Origin: Blastomussa wellsi
Lineage: Eukaryota > Cnidaria > Anthozoa > Scleractinia > Plerogyridae
Assembly: GCA_947652115.1 (NCBI GenBank)
Contig: OX393562.1
Coordinates: forward strand, 27,401,911-27,465,910
Length of the DNA stretch: 64,000 bases
Direction of reading: 5' to 3'
Shown in pieces: positions 39,801 through 51,128 of this stretch. How positions within the stretch are numbered: position 1 is the stretch's first letter; each line of letters begins with the position of its first letter. Made by a program: the position numbers and the translations under genes. The notes under the pieces were generated by a model. That model ran no database searches. It was not told the origin of the DNA and saw nothing but the letters and a program-made list of their open reading frames with translations.

Positions 39801-42800
39801 ACACAGACGAAAACCACCAGAAACTTCGAGGGACAAACACCGTGTCAAGCGAACCACAGAAGAAGATGCTGATAACTCAACAAGTTCTGATGACGATTTT
39901 TTCTGCCAAGCCGTATGTCATCTTAAGCAGGTGAAGAAAGTCAAAACAGATAACGAGAACAGAACTGTGTCAGTGAAGATAGAAGATGTTGATGTTAGAG
40001 TTGAGCCGGACAGTGGTGCAGAGGTGAATGTTATGGACGAACACCAATTCAAAGCACTGTCAAATCGATCAAGCATAAAGCCAACACTACATCCAAGCAG
40101 AGTGAAGCTGAGTACCTTACAAAGTGAGCTTCCCGTGAAAGGAGAATTCACAGCGACCGTAAGGAACCAGACCTGCGGAGCAGTCGCAAGATTTGTTGTG
40201 GTCAGGGGTAGAATCAATTCCCCACCACTCATCAGCAAAGACACCCTCAAAGAGCTAGGTATGTTACAGATCCGAGAAGATGGCTCTTTCGCCGAGACCA
40301 ATGACCTGAGAATCCAGGAAGAGTTGCCAGACATCAAGAGTGTCAAGCAAGCTGTAGCACTCAATCCCGAAATCAAAGCAATCACTGATCGATACAGCGA
40401 TGTATTCAAGGACATTGGGAAGATACGAGACATCAAGAATGGAAAAGAGTTCTATGCTAAATTCAGCATGAGACCAGAAGCTGCTCCTGTAGCCCAGAAA
40501 CCAAGACCAGTCGCATATTATTTGCTAGAGCCCTTAAAGAAATGGCTTGTGTAGAAGAGTGTAGAAGAGGAGATATTTGAAGAGGTACCTGAAGGTGAAC
40601 CAGTAACATGGTGCTCTCCATTAGTAGTTCAACCAAAGCCAAAGTTCAGCAGCGTAGCCTCCTGAATAAAATGTTATGTTATGTTATGTTAAGACCTGGA
40701 ACCACACATGATTAGGGCCAGTGTAGATCTCAGGATACCCAACCAATTCATGGAGAGACACAGGATAACCCAAGGAACGGTTGTTGAGGACTTTATGTAC
40801 AAGTTCCACGACTGTACCATCTTCTCCAAGTTTGACATGATGCAGGGTTACCACCAACTGCTTCTTGATCCAGAATCAAGAAAAGTTGCCACCTTCAGCA
40901 CACCATGGGGGAACCTGCGACCAAAACGTCTAATCTTTGGAGCAAAAGCACCGCAAGATCTCTTTGATGAAGCTATCTACCGAATTTTTGGAGACATACC
41001 AAGGTGCCTCAACCAGCGCGATGATATCCTGATAGGAGGGAAAGACATAGAAGAACACAACAAAACATTGGAAGCCGTTCTGCAGAGAGCAACAGATTTT
41101 GGTGTCACTTTCAACCCTGAGAAGTGCCAATTCGGAGTGGAAGAGATAGTTCTATGGGCACAAGTTCACGAAGAACGGATTAAAACCAAACCCAGAGAAG
41201 GTCAGAGCCATGAAGGAAAGCAGCCCACCAGAATCGAAAGAAGCTGTACGAAGCTTTCTTGGCATGACTGGGTATTTATCAAAGTTCATCCCCAAATATG
41301 CATCACTAACTGCACCCTTGAGACAGCTGACCCACAAAGATACGAAGTTCAAATGGGGAGCAGAAGAGAATGAAGCATTTGAGAAGCTCAAAGCAAGCAT
41401 AACAAGTGAAAGCACAATGGCGTACTTCAACCCAGCAAAAGCTATTGTTGTGAGAGTTGAAGCCAGCTACCATGAAGGACTATCAACCGGATTATTCCAG
41501 GACACAGGCAATGGCCTCCAGCCAGTCCACTTCATTAGCCGCAGCATGACTGACACCGAGAAAAGATACAGTCAGACAGAGAAAGATGCCCTCTCCATAC
41601 ATTGGGCAAAGAACAGATTCAGCATTTACCTTCTGGGAGCGCCAAAATTCAAGATCATCACAGCTCACAAACCATTACGTCCATTGTTTAACAAGGCAGC
41701 CATGCGACTCCCACCAAGAATAGAAAAATGGGTAATGGGAATGCAAGATGTTGACTTCGAGCTAATCTATGAGCCTGGAAAGGATGATGCCGACCCACTT
41801 GACTTTCTGTCGAGACACCCTTTACCAGAAACTGGAAAGGATACCATAGAGAGAGTGATCAAGTACACGGTGACAGCCGAACATGCTGTTGTTGTTGATC
41901 ACATCAAGGAAGAAACTCTCAAAGACACCCAGCTTCAGAAACTTTCCATCAGAATACTCACTGGAGATTGGGAACAACACAAGAAGGACCCAGACATTGC
42001 ACCATTTTATAGTGTACAGAATGAGTTGTACGTAGTCAATGACCTAATCTTCAGGATGAATCAGATCATTGTCCCAACAAGCCTACAGAGAAAGGTCATC
42101 AAGGCAGCACATCACCTGGGACACCTGGGAATGACAAAAACAAAGCAGATGTTAAGAGCAAAGTATTGGTTTCCAACCATGAACAGTATGGTAGAGCAGA
42201 TCATCGGTCAATGTTACGAATGTCAGGTAACCACAAAGCAGCACAGACAGGAACCCATCAAAGTCACAGACATACCAAAGAAACCCTGGGATGTCATATC
42301 TGTAGACTTCAGCGGACCCTATCCTGATGGTCATTATAACCTAGTGGCCATCGACAAGAGAACAAGATACCCTGAAGTCATGAAAACTCACTCGACAGCA
42401 TTCCAACCGACCATGGAAAAGCTCAAAACCATGTTTGCCACTCATGGGACTCCAAGACAGCTAGAAAGCGATAATGGACCACCATTTAACTCCAGAGAAT
42501 TTGCCGAGTTTGCCAAAACAGAGGGATTCCACCATCACCGAGTTACCCCAGAACACGCACGTGCTAACGTAGAGGCGGAAAGCTTCATGAAACTACTGAA
42601 TAAGACTGAGCAGATCGCTCGTCTCAATGGGGGAAAAAGCAGTGTAGCTGTTCAAGAGACGCTAACAGGCTATCGCTCAACACCGCATCCTGCTACTGGC
42701 GTGCCACCATATGAAGCCCTAATGAACAGGCAGATCAGAACCAAACTAGATCACCAAGCGAGGGAGTGCAATGAGAATCCCCGTGACACAGCCATCGATA

Positions 42801-45800
42801 AGCGGGATGAGAAATACAAAGATAAGATCAAACAGAATGCCGATAACAGGAACACCAAGGAGCACAATTTCTTAGTTGGAGATCATGTCCTGTTGAAACA
42901 GAAAAAGAGAAACAAATGGTCTACCGCATTTGAACCAGCATTCTACAGAGTAACTCGAATAGACGGATCAAGCATTGCAGCAAAAAGGATCACAGATGGA
43001 CGCGAAGTGTACCGTGACGCAAGCCAGTTCAAGATTGCTAACTCATTGATCCAGGAAAACACCAGCGAAGAAAATGAAGACCAGGAAGAACAAACGAACC
43101 AAGAGGATTGGAGAGAGAAGATTCTACTGAATGCCAACCCTCACTCAGTCCAGGAGGAGACTAAGGAAAGCAGCGCAAAGGAAGCAGCTAAAACCAACAC
43201 CAGTGACAAAATGGACCGGAGCAAACAACCAGTGCCAGCAGCTACCACCAGACCAAGGCGTGATCGAAAACGTCCAGAGTATTTGAAAGACTTTGTCACC
43301 TAAAGACTGTACTTTAACTGCACCTAACACAGAACAGAAAGGACTGTGCTTTAACATAGCATGCCTAGTCTAAGTTAGGACACATGTTTTAAGTTGCGTT
43401 GTTTTTCACTTAATTTCCAGTCCAGTATTCCGAGATTTGCAACATAGTTCAGTTCGCACATGTGCATTAGCAACACTTTGCATTACCACGTTGTCAGCTC
43501 GAGTCGGAGAAGTTTGTTCTATTAAAGCATTGTTTATACTGAGAAGACTAGCGGTTGTTACAGTTTTGAACTCTTGTTTTGAACGCTCCTTCACTGTAGA
43601 GCACTTTTCTGGAATCAACGGTGAAAACCACTTGAGTATATATGTATATGTATATATATATGTTGTGAGAGAAAAATCAAATAAACTACTAGGTCATCCC
43701 TACAAGCCTGTTTCGTGGTTGCCCACTCATCAGGGGATGAGTGGGCAACCACGAAACAGGCTTGTAGGGATGACCTAGTAGTTTATTTGATTTTTCTCTC
43801 ACAACATATACTTCGCTCTGCTTCTATGTATTGAGCACTGTTTTACGAAGATCAAATTTTACACTTTATGTATATATATATATATATACTATAATATATG
43901 TATGTATACTATAAACCCCAAATAATTAATTGAGGTGCTCTATTCACAATTTAACCATGGAGAGCCAGCATTTTTACAGAACCCAACATTTAACTGAGAA
44001 ATAAGATTTTACTGTGGGACACTATTTATCCAATCACTAACAGGCAATTCAACCAAGACGTGGTTCTATGAACAAGTGGTCTGATCTAAAAGTGGGGCCT
44101 TTAAACATGAAAATGACTGGCCAAAAGAAAACGTTTTAATGAGGTGGACATTAGGCAGAATTTCACTGTCTGTATAATGAAACCCGCTATCATGAGTGCT
44201 GTATATTGAGGATTATTTACTGTCAGTGTACATTTGCTGGAGGCCCATGGTTCCTCTGTATTTTCTGCCTTCTCGATCACAGGTGTGCCATGTACATGTA
44301 CATTTCTTTAAACTAATTGGCATTTTTAATGAGTAAAAGTAGCCCTGGCATGATTCAAGTCTACCCCTGTTCTGTTTCATGTTTTTGGGGATTGATTTTC
44401 AAGGTTCTCTTCAATCCAACTGTCTACATGGCTGTAGAGACATAGACAGCAGTTGCTCACTCTTTGCTTTCACATGCAAATATTTCAGATTCGTAATGAT
44501 GACATTGTGGCTCCAGTAGAACCCAAAGATGCCCCCCCTCCTGTTCCTCGGCCAGACTATGATAAGGGTCTGTATTGTAGTTTTTTATTTGTTTTTAGCA
44601 TTCTTTTTCAGGATATTGACTGTTAGAGTATTTAAGGTGATCTATATATGTAATTTTTGCCTGTCGTTGAATTTTAACACATTCGAAGTCTATTAATTTA
44701 GTCTCACATCTGAAATTTATGGTACTTCATAGTTAAATATTACTGCATGAAGTTGACTTCTACGTGTTCTTCCATGTCCCTTTTAGGCAGCCCTGGTACA
44801 GGAAAGCGCCACGCTAGGTCTAAAACAACCCCTGTGAGACAGGAAGATGTACAGGCAGGAGTATTTAAAACAGCCGCTCAGCCGCCACCACCACCAGTAG
44901 CTCGACGAAACAGCGAACCACAAGTTATAGGTATATATCTTGCATACTTGTAATATAATATATGCTAAATTTTGTGAAATGAAATACCATAAACAAATGT
45001 GACGTAACATGTTTTTTTAACGTTTTGTATTGTTACGGAGTGACTTGGCTATTTATCATTGTTATTAATGGGCATTTAAAATCAACTGTTTGGTAAGTGA
45101 TTTAAAAGTTCTATTTATTAAAATTTAAGGAGTAAAGTCAAGCACTGAATAACAAAAGAAAATACAAAACATGCAGCATGTGCATGTATACATAGTGTTG
45201 TAGTTGAACAGCAATAGCTGAATAGCAAAACCATGCTATCTGATCACCAATTGATGGCCAGCAAAATCAGTAGCATTAGCAGGATGATCAGATATTAAAG
45301 GCATTCTTAACTGACAAAAATAACTGACTGAGTTTTTCTTGGGGCCAGATAACCACCACCTTGTATCTACTAGTAGATTTCAAGAAAGGGGGCTGTAGCT
45401 GCCCCATGCTGCAAACTGTACTTCACAGTTAAAAACTTTTTTTAATTCTTCATCAGGCTCAGGTTTAGATTTGCCGTCAAAGGTAAGTGTTTCCGTTGTA
45501 ATTTGTTATTTTCTTTTCATTTCTATTTAGACAACTCAGACATGTTCCATTGGAAATCTACAAATTTGATTGATTCTCCAATAATATTCCCTGAGATCAA
45601 GTGTAGCTTAAAAGTGGATAAAATATGTGGGAGGTACAGTGGCCTAATGGTTAGTGTGCTGGACTCCAAATTATATGGTCCAGGTTCTTTAGCAAGACAC
45701 TGTACTGTCACTGAGCTGTGCCTGTCTTCAACCAGGTTTTCGATGCCATCTTGACGGGTTAGACAAAGCCGTGATAAGGCCTATTAAAAACAAGAATTAG

Positions 45801-47785
45801 CCAGAGGACGTTTTTTATCTACATGCACTTTTAATGTCTCATCCTGGCTGCACATCAATCTTTAAGAATAATTAGACTACACCTGGTTGACTGTTCACTC
45901 ATAGGAAACTTGGACTTGTTTTTTATCCGAGTCTAACTGTTTAAATGGTGACTATGTTCTTTTTCCTCACCAGGGATCATCTAAGAAAAACCCACCACCA
46001 CCTTCAGCTACCAGGCCTCCTGCCCCTATTCCAGAATATGATCCAATGAGACCTCAAAAGAGCCCACCACCTCCCACTGCTCCACGGAGACCAATGCCAT
46101 CCCCTCCTGCTGATAATTCAAGGCTTCCTGCTTCTCTCCCAAGTCAGTCGACACCATATAATTTTATGGGAATACCTGTCTTTCCAGGTATGGTTGTTTA
46201 TTATTTAACAAATAAAGAAGCCTAAGCCATGTAGTATACTGTCATAAGACACGATGGGCATTTGAGAACACGAGGGAAATGTAGAAAACACGAGCCGCAG
46301 GCGAGTGATTTCTACATTTCTTGAGTGTTCTCAAATGTCCGGAATGTTTTATGGCAGTATAATTTATGGCTTCGGCTTCTTCATTTGCTTTATTATATAG
46401 ATTTATATGCCGCGAGTAAAAACAACAAAAAAAGCTTGATCGATAAACTGAGGCAATTTAATTTCGTTTCTTCTACTTTCCTCTCGACCTTAAAAGCTTC
46501 TTCGACAATCTTTGCAGCATGACTCGGAATTTTGTCCAGAATTTTTCATAGAACATGTTCGTCACCATCCCTTGCAAATTTTCACTAGCGTAAAGCTGAT
46601 GAAAAACAAGAAAACACGCTTTTTCTATGTTTTATACTCTGATAAAACATGGGTTTTTGACCAATCAGAGTGTGCGCGGAGTCCTGTCTATATTATAAAG
46701 TTAAATATCATTGAATGGCCTACATAGCTTCGATGTGAGAGCTTTCAAGTTTTTGTGCAGCTCATCATCATCATCATCATCATCATCATTCTTTATTTTA
46801 ATTTTTTTAATCCAAGGAGAATGTAACAGTAGCAGATATCATAACTGAATAACACAGAAACCCAATATAAAGAATACTTAAGAAAGTTAAAGCTGAAAAA
46901 ATTTCCTGGACAAGCATGCCCCTGGACCCCCCCCCCCCCCCCCCCAGGACTTTGCGCTTTCGGCGTTTGTTTCGTAGTAATTCGGTCACCATTTATCCTA
47001 GATCCATGCCTGCTTAGGACCCCCAAAAAGTGTCTACTTAGAGAGGGTGTCTGCTTTATATTAGAGGTTGGAATGATTGTAGGTTTCGAACAGGCTCCCA
47101 GCGAGCCAAACATAGCCTGGGGAGAAGGAAAACAGCGCGGGAGCCTGTGGACACTCATTTGATGCCGCCGATCCATGATACCAGAATCTGGTATCATGAT
47201 CTGATTGGTCAGATCGCTTGCTGTTGACAACTAAGTGATGGCTATTGACAAACCAACACAAAAGCGATCTACCTCAGGTCACTCTCACAAATTCGGCTTC
47301 CTTCGCTCGTTGAAATTTTCCCCAAATTTCCCCGACTGGAGAACTTGTTTGCAGGCTAGAATGATTGTAGTGTATGTTTCATGTGGCTAAGAATAAGAAT
47401 AAGCATCTAGTTTGTAAGTGGAGATTCAACAGTAGCTAATTTGTTTACACTAATATAATGTGCAAATTATTACCATTTGGCAGAGCCAAAAAATTTGTGG
47501 CAACTGATTATTTCAGCACTGTTTGATTTATCCAAAAACTGGGGCCTGCATGGACAAACTGGACTTCCTTCACGTTCATTTTGCCAACTCCTCCCCCTTC
47601 AAAAAAAAAGATTTCAAAAAGGAAGGAAATTCATCATTGAGTGTCAACATGGCTTTTATTACTGCAATTTTTAATTTTGTAACATCTATTGACACATTTG
47701 GTGCTAACATTTGTTCACAGAAACACCACCTCCTCAGACCCCTCAAAGACCACCAAGAGCTGCTCCACGAAGCATCCAGAAATGA
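24815..47785 (+). CDS. PIK3AP1: DBB-domain PI3K adaptor (BCAP/BANK1/Stumps family), no TIR domain
   Basis: Seventeen coding exons: 24815-24857, 26657-26703, 27063-27210, 27844-28110, 28744-28940, 30370-30895, 31357-31515, 32781-32911, 35917-35968, 36654-36697, 37737-37765, 38362-38413, 44489-44567, 44787-44930, 45457-45482, 45974-46187, 47721-47785. They total 2223 nt (740 aa) with all phases consistent. Exons 2-4 encode the DBB (Dof/BCAP/BANK) domain, for example 'VVAIIPEKVQHDARERIVIAF'. Exon 5 is the ankyrin-like 'PTLLHFASQFGL...' segment. Exon 6 (about residues 235-409) is a tyrosine array with eight YxxM motifs (YTDM, YVKM, YAPM, YEDM, YVPM, YEEM, YMDM twice), the docking site of PI3K p85 SH2 domains. 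Two more (YDPM, YNFM) lie in exon 16. The C-terminus is proline-rich with SH3-type PPPPP..R tracts. The TIR domain of vertebrate BCAP is missing: the start exon encodes only about 14 residues before DBB. A likely 5' UTR exon ends at 23871 (gttagt donor). Intron 3 uses a GC donor. Assignment to BCAP rather than BANK1 rests on the YxxM array. Confidence 0.87.
28115..28277. mobile_element. Inverted-repeat MITE family B, copy 2
   Basis: Arms 28115-28175 and 28219-28277, related to 115-291 (shared tttgcctctg.ttcaaaa.gagtc core). It starts 5 bases after the exon 4 splice donor of the DBB adaptor gene. Confidence 0.7.
29540..29600 (-). ncRNA. Hammerhead-like motif downstream of Penelope-like remnant
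   Basis: On the minus strand: CTGATGA (29587-29581), stem II GGTGTC/GATGCC with two wobble pairs and loop ATGAG, GAAA (29562-29559), a minimal stem III ACA/TGT, then GUC (29554-29552). Stem I has six good pairs (ATATTT/AAATAT), but the pairs next to the core are poor, so activity is doubtful. Confidence 0.6.
29657..29860 (-). pseudogene. Penelope-like element remnant, C-terminal GIY-YIG region
   Basis: Minus-strand reading contains 'FHILKKCSGKFDCLLYEMFL' and ends 'NIQSDSIKAKLFT' plus stop. This motif string is the usual C-terminus of the GIY-YIG endonuclease of Penelope-like elements in cnidarian genomes. Only the last 60-70 residues are recognisable. The upstream part of the open frame (to 30115) is proline-rich and unplaced. 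It lies antisense in an intron of the DBB adaptor gene. A hammerhead motif follows about 60 bp downstream on the same strand. Confidence 0.6.
33083..33832. mobile_element. TIR element with AGGCCCTGTTTATA-type ends
   Basis: Left end taggccctgtttatacg, right end cgcataaactaggcct. Internal pieces rich in aaatttaattcg recur inverted. The outer ends resemble those of the 16,235-16,768 element, so they may share a transposase. It lies in intron 8 of the DBB adaptor gene. Confidence 0.6.
36899..37075. mobile_element. Inverted-repeat MITE
   Basis: acaaatggtaaacgccttgg..tacactattg pairs with caatagtgtacgccatggtgtttagcatttgt. It lies in intron 10 of the DBB adaptor gene. Confidence 0.65.
38677..38830 (+). 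repeat. 5' LTR of the Ty3/gypsy element
   Basis: Starts TGTAATATCC and ends GTTGTTACA, giving the TG...CA ends expected of an LTR. It is repeated at 43409-43562. The primer-binding region begins at once with ctggcgacgagg. The LTR is short (154 bp). Confidence 0.9.
38965..40554 (+). pseudogene. Ty3/gypsy gag-protease ORF with start of reverse transcriptase
   Basis: 529 codons from MPDTEEATGG. The first 230 residues are a gag capsid-like region. Two zinc knuckles follow: a divergent CGYCGQTGTHEEGKNC and a canonical C-x2-C-x4-H-x4-C (CMKCQKFNHFSSVC). The aspartic protease active site reads 'PDSGAEVNVM'. The frame enters the N-terminal reverse transcriptase region ('KEFYAKFSMRPEAAPVAQKP') and stops at 40552-40554 where an 11-bp local duplication (gtgtagaagag) begins. 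In intact relatives gag-pol would continue. Confidence 0.85.
40654..40692 (+). repeat. Short insert with (ATGTT)n tail inside gypsy RT
   Basis: About 39 bp ending AATAAAATGTTATGTTATGTT interrupts the reverse transcriptase coding sequence. The pentamer tail after AATAAA looks like the 3' end of a non-LTR element, 5'-truncated on insertion. Confidence 0.45.
40708..43303 (+). pseudogene. Ty3/gypsy pol remainder: RT, RNase H, integrase (frameshifted)
   Basis: The first part, 40708-41373, holds reverse transcriptase ('FSKFDMMQGYHQLLLDPESR', with QRDD at the YxDD active site position). Near 41155 the frame shifts. The second part, open to the TAA at 43301-43303, continues with the end of RT ('FLGMTGYLSKFIPKYASLTA'), RNase H ('YSQTEKDALSIHWAKNRFSI') and integrase. 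The integrase has an HHCC finger ('HHLGHLGMTKTKQMLRAKYW' then C-x2-C) and a DDE core ('VDFSGPY', 'ESDNGPPFNSREF', 'ANVEAESF'). Two RNase H positions usually Asp read differently (VRVEAS, ITAHKPL), suggesting decay. No chromodomain was recognised. Confidence 0.85.
43409..43562 (+). repeat. 3' LTR of the Ty3/gypsy element
   Basis: Same length as the 5' LTR with about four mismatches, three of them in the first 10 bases. Its first two bases are CT instead of TG, so the inner end has decayed. It is followed by the GTTTT target duplication. Confidence 0.9.
43657..43810. repeat. Perfect palindrome, 75-bp arms, 4-nt spacer
   Basis: Arms 43657-43731 and 43736-43810 are exact reverse complements with spacer AGGG. 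It lies about 90 bp after the gypsy 3' LTR and is followed by a TA-rich tract. It includes a minus-strand hammerhead motif. Confidence 0.9.
43694..43740 (-). ncRNA. Hammerhead ribozyme motif within a perfect palindrome
   Basis: On the minus strand: stem I TCATCCC (43740-43734), CTGATGA (43733-43727), stem II GTGG-GCAA-CCAC, GAAA (43714-43711), stem III ACA/TGT with loop GGCT, cleavage triplet GUA ending at 43701, then stem I partner GGGATGA (43700-43694). Seven pairs close stem I and all core bases are present. H17 is A, which is allowed. Confidence 0.75.
45629..45790 (+). mobile_element. tRNA-derived SINE, copy 3
   Basis: Head (gtggcctaatggttagtgtg...ggttc) and body fragment tagcaagacactgtactgtc. 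Same family, truncated. It lies in intron 15 of the DBB adaptor gene. Confidence 0.55.
46210..46388. mobile_element. Inverted-repeat MITE
   Basis: Left aataaagaagcctaagccat... and right ...atggcttcggcttcttcattt pair, with inner gcatttgagaacac / gtgttctcaaatg arms. It starts about 20 bases after the exon 16 donor of the DBB adaptor gene. Confidence 0.7.
46761..46789. repeat. (TCA)n microsatellite
   Basis: About nine TCA units in the last intron of the DBB adaptor gene. Confidence 0.9.
46927..46945. repeat. Poly-C run
   Basis: 19 C in a row in the last intron of the DBB adaptor gene. Confidence 0.9.
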
Positions 47786-49683
47786 TTGTCTAATCTAATA
47801 TTGTTAATAATGTACCACTTATGTGCACTTAATGTAGCACATGTTAAAATCTCCACATTTTACTGTTGTGTAGAAATGTTATTTTTGGAACCCCAACATT
47901 GCCTCCCTTGTATATTGTTACATATTAGCAGAGAACATTTACATTCTCATAAATGACCGCCTGTCTTTTAGCAAGATTAGTGTAATTTGACCAAAATAGA
48001 TCAGCCAAATTGTTTCTTTCTAGCTTGCAGTAGGGTATTATAAATTACAAAAAGAGTTGATTTTAGTCTCTGAGAGTTAGAATATATAAATAAATAGCAA
48101 GCCCTTTAAGGCATGATGTCATTGTACCATATTAAGTTCTGTACTTTAAAACAGGGTTAATATAAACAAAAGTAGTTTTGGATAGCTGCTATACTACCCC
48201 TTAATTATAATGCTCTTTTTATTTTTAATTACTTTAAATTTGTAAGTATCAGTTGTTACGCGCTTTTGATCATATTTGCATGGAAAGGGCGCGTTATGAA
48301 TCTTTAATTATTATTAATTATAATTAAATATTTTAAAACGTTATACATGGGGAATGATTGTATTTTATCCACTTGTTATTTAAAGCATTGTGTGATTTTT
48401 GTCATGTGGTAAAAATAACTTGAAAAAAATAACTCCTTACTGCTGGCATTATGTGTCATGGGCTTGAGATAAAAGAAGCACTTGGCTGTAGATATTATAG
48501 AATTGAAATTTTAAGGCAGTGTTGCTTTTGTGCCATCCAACTAAGACCAAAAGGAACCAGGAAAAGTCATCAGTTCTCTTGGCCAATGCTTTAAATATTA
48601 ATGACAATATCTGCCTTGATTACCGTGTGCTCCTTTCAGTGCCTTGGTAGACCACGTTAACTTTGTTTCACTTCGAAACTTTTATATTACTATTAGGTTG
48701 AAAAAGATTAAATACTAATGTTTGGAACGATATTAAAAACTATGCATAACGTGCGTAGCACTCAAAAAGTTTACTCAAAAACGTTTCTTCAAGATAAAGA
48801 GTTATTGCTACGGATGTCTAAGATGCATATGAAACAACTTTGTACACGTTCAGAGATAATAGTTTGGAAATAACTTATTAATAAGAAAAAATTAGCTGCA
48901 AGAAGGATGCATAGATATAAAGTACATTTTAAATAAGACTAGAGGTCAGGACCACTGCAAGTGTAGAGAGATATTTTATCAACCCAGATATATTTTTACT
49001 TAAGTTTTATATATTTTGACGTTTATGTGAATTGCTTTCTAAGCCACATTTTATAGTTTTAAGATCATACAAAGTCATACTAGATGTTTAGGAGAGTTTA
49101 GACTGAATTAAAATATTTTTGTCCTTTTATATTGTTGGCTCTTGTTTTATCGTGTATGCCATTTGCTACGAAATTGAGTACAAGTACTATTCACACTGCA
49201 TAAATTATTGTCATCGTTTATAAGCTCACAAATGTACGAACATACCGAGTGTGAAGAAACCAGGATTATAGACTATTGTTTGGAGTCTGTAAAGGGTGTT
49301 CTCTCCACCCATGCATGTGTATTTCACGGCGCCTCTTGTCGCGTCGCCGAATTTTCTCCCCAATCTTCAAGCGATGCGATGTTTGTTGCAGGGCGGAATA
49401 GATTTCTTTTCTAACCAAGTGCTTATGCTTGCAATCATCCGGACATTTATTGTATCGGAGTATCGAATGGATATGAGTTTGATTATTAAATCGTTTATCC
49501 CAGGGGGGTCAGTAGTTCGTATATATAGTGTGAACTTTGAAGATGACTTCCGCTTAGTTTGTCGAAACCTCAATCACTAACAACCGTTCTTTTCAGTGCA
49601 ATTACCGAATTGCAATCCTGTGTTCCCCGAGCCCTCACTCCTCCCTGTAGCGATTATGCGCCGCACATGGAGAGGAAAAGTTA

Positions 49684-49731
49684 ACAAGCGCCGCCCTCGA
49701 ATAAGCGCCACAGCTCCGCTTATTCGAGTAT
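49684..49731. repeat. cgaataagcgcc hairpin repeat, copy 1
   Basis: cctcgaataagcgccaca...gcttattcgagta forms a hairpin. A direct-orientation copy lies at 50579-50660. Confidence 0.55.
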
Positions 49732-50578
49732 TTCAACAGCAACAGTAAGGACATTGACATCGGGTGAATAGTTGTTGAAAACCTGCAGAAAAGTATTGAC
49801 GAGGCTGTTATGAAAGTCGGACGCCGGACGCAAAGTCCGGTTGTTTGACATGTAAGGTCCGGTAGTTCACACATTTATTAATCAAATGAAAGACTTTACC
49901 CTTACTTTACTCATACAATCGAAAAGAAAAGAGATAATTCAGGTCATACACATATATAATCTGCGGACATGTATCATGTCATGACAGTGGTAGTGCATGC
50001 CTTGGGGGGATCAGCTCTCTAGAGATATTGGATTCGTAAACTTTCCGGTTGGAGTCCGTTTTGCCAACTGGAATCACCTAGAAAACAAACAACTGCAAAC
50101 TGATAATTTTAATTTCCAAATCAGGCAATATTTCATTTTTATGAGCATTTTTAACGCCTTGAAAGACCTTCCCGGTTAACCAATTCCGGTCCAGGGAACG
50201 CAGGAAATTGCATTTTAGAGAGTCCAATTTTACAAATTTTCCGGGGGGAAAGGCCCTGGACCCCCTAGGAGCTCGTGCCTCCGGCACTCAGCGTTAGTTC
50301 GCGCCAGCGGCGTGAACGCTGCACGTCCGCCAGCTGAACCACTGCATCCGATACTTCCAAATGCTACCGAAAACTTAGACTTTCTGAAAAGTCCTTCGTC
50401 TTTTTTATTCAGTACCCGCCTGACGAAGACCTCTCGCGACTTCTGCTCTGAAATTCATGAGGTCGACTTGTGGCAAGTCCACCGAAAACTCTGCAAGCCG
50501 GTAAGCCATGAAAAAATAATCATGAAGTAAATTAAATTGTGCAATCAAAATGTTTTGTATTCGTGGTATGAGCCTTTT

Positions 50579-50660
50579 AAATAAACGCCGCCCGCCCTCG
50601 AATAAGCGCCGCACACGAAAAATTAAATAAGCAGCGCAGCGCTTATTCGAGTAAATACGG
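50579..50660. repeat. cgaataagcgcc hairpin repeat, copy 2
   Basis: Same motif as 49684-49731 (ccctcgaataagcgccgcac...gcgcttattcgagtaaatacgg), about 890 bp away. The two may be pieces or ends of one decayed element. Confidence 0.55.
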
Positions 50661-51128
50661 TAGTTTGAGCTATGCCGTACAATGCCTATAATTTCAAGAA
50701 GAAACAGTGAACCCCGAATTCTGCGGGATAAGATCTTCGCTTTTAAAGAAAAAGAAAAAGAGATTAATTTTAAAAGGCATCACATGCTATATCAAGGGTT
50801 CCAATATCAAAAGGATGTGTAAATTGGACAAATCATACAAGCCTCTTAATGTTATGATATCCTAACTGAATGAAAGGGAAACTGTAGTAATGTACTCAAC
50901 AGGTATTAACTTATCCATTCTTTATGCTGTTGCCATCTCTTCAGGAGGCAATTCCCTCTTAGGAGTAATAGCTGCGTACGTTTTAATAGGGCTGAGACGA
51001 TTGGAAATTTGTACTCAGAATAAAGGAAATACCATTCCTGAGGTCCCATCCTAAAATACCAAACATTGCCGGGGAATTAGGAACCCCTCTATACAAAAAG
51101 GCTGGCTACGCCCCTCGTATCTGAATGT

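Larger units (their letters stand above)
38677..43562 (+). mobile_element. Ty3/gypsy LTR retrotransposon, degraded, in an intron of the DBB adaptor gene
   Basis: A 4.9-kb element bounded by two 154-bp direct LTRs and flanked by the 5-bp duplication GTTTT (38672-38676 and 43563-43567). The domain order is gag with zinc knuckles, protease, reverse transcriptase, RNase H, integrase, the usual Ty3/gypsy order. It lies sense to the host gene in its twelfth intron. The coding region is broken by a stop at 40552, a short foreign insert at about 40654-40692, and a frameshift near 41155. It is therefore not expected to be autonomous, although the LTRs differ at only about four positions. There is no sign of an envelope gene. 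Confidence 0.93.
47786..51128. other. Intergenic region, 3' UTR and decayed repeats
   Basis: The DBB adaptor 3' UTR probably occupies the first kilobase. cgaataagcgcc hairpin repeats lie at 49684 and 50579. No supported gene. Confidence 0.6.

Noticed and set aside
47061..47261. Open frame and small hairpin (gataccagaatctggtatc)
   Set aside because: Short palindrome in an intron with no supporting terminal repeats; the frame has no family features.
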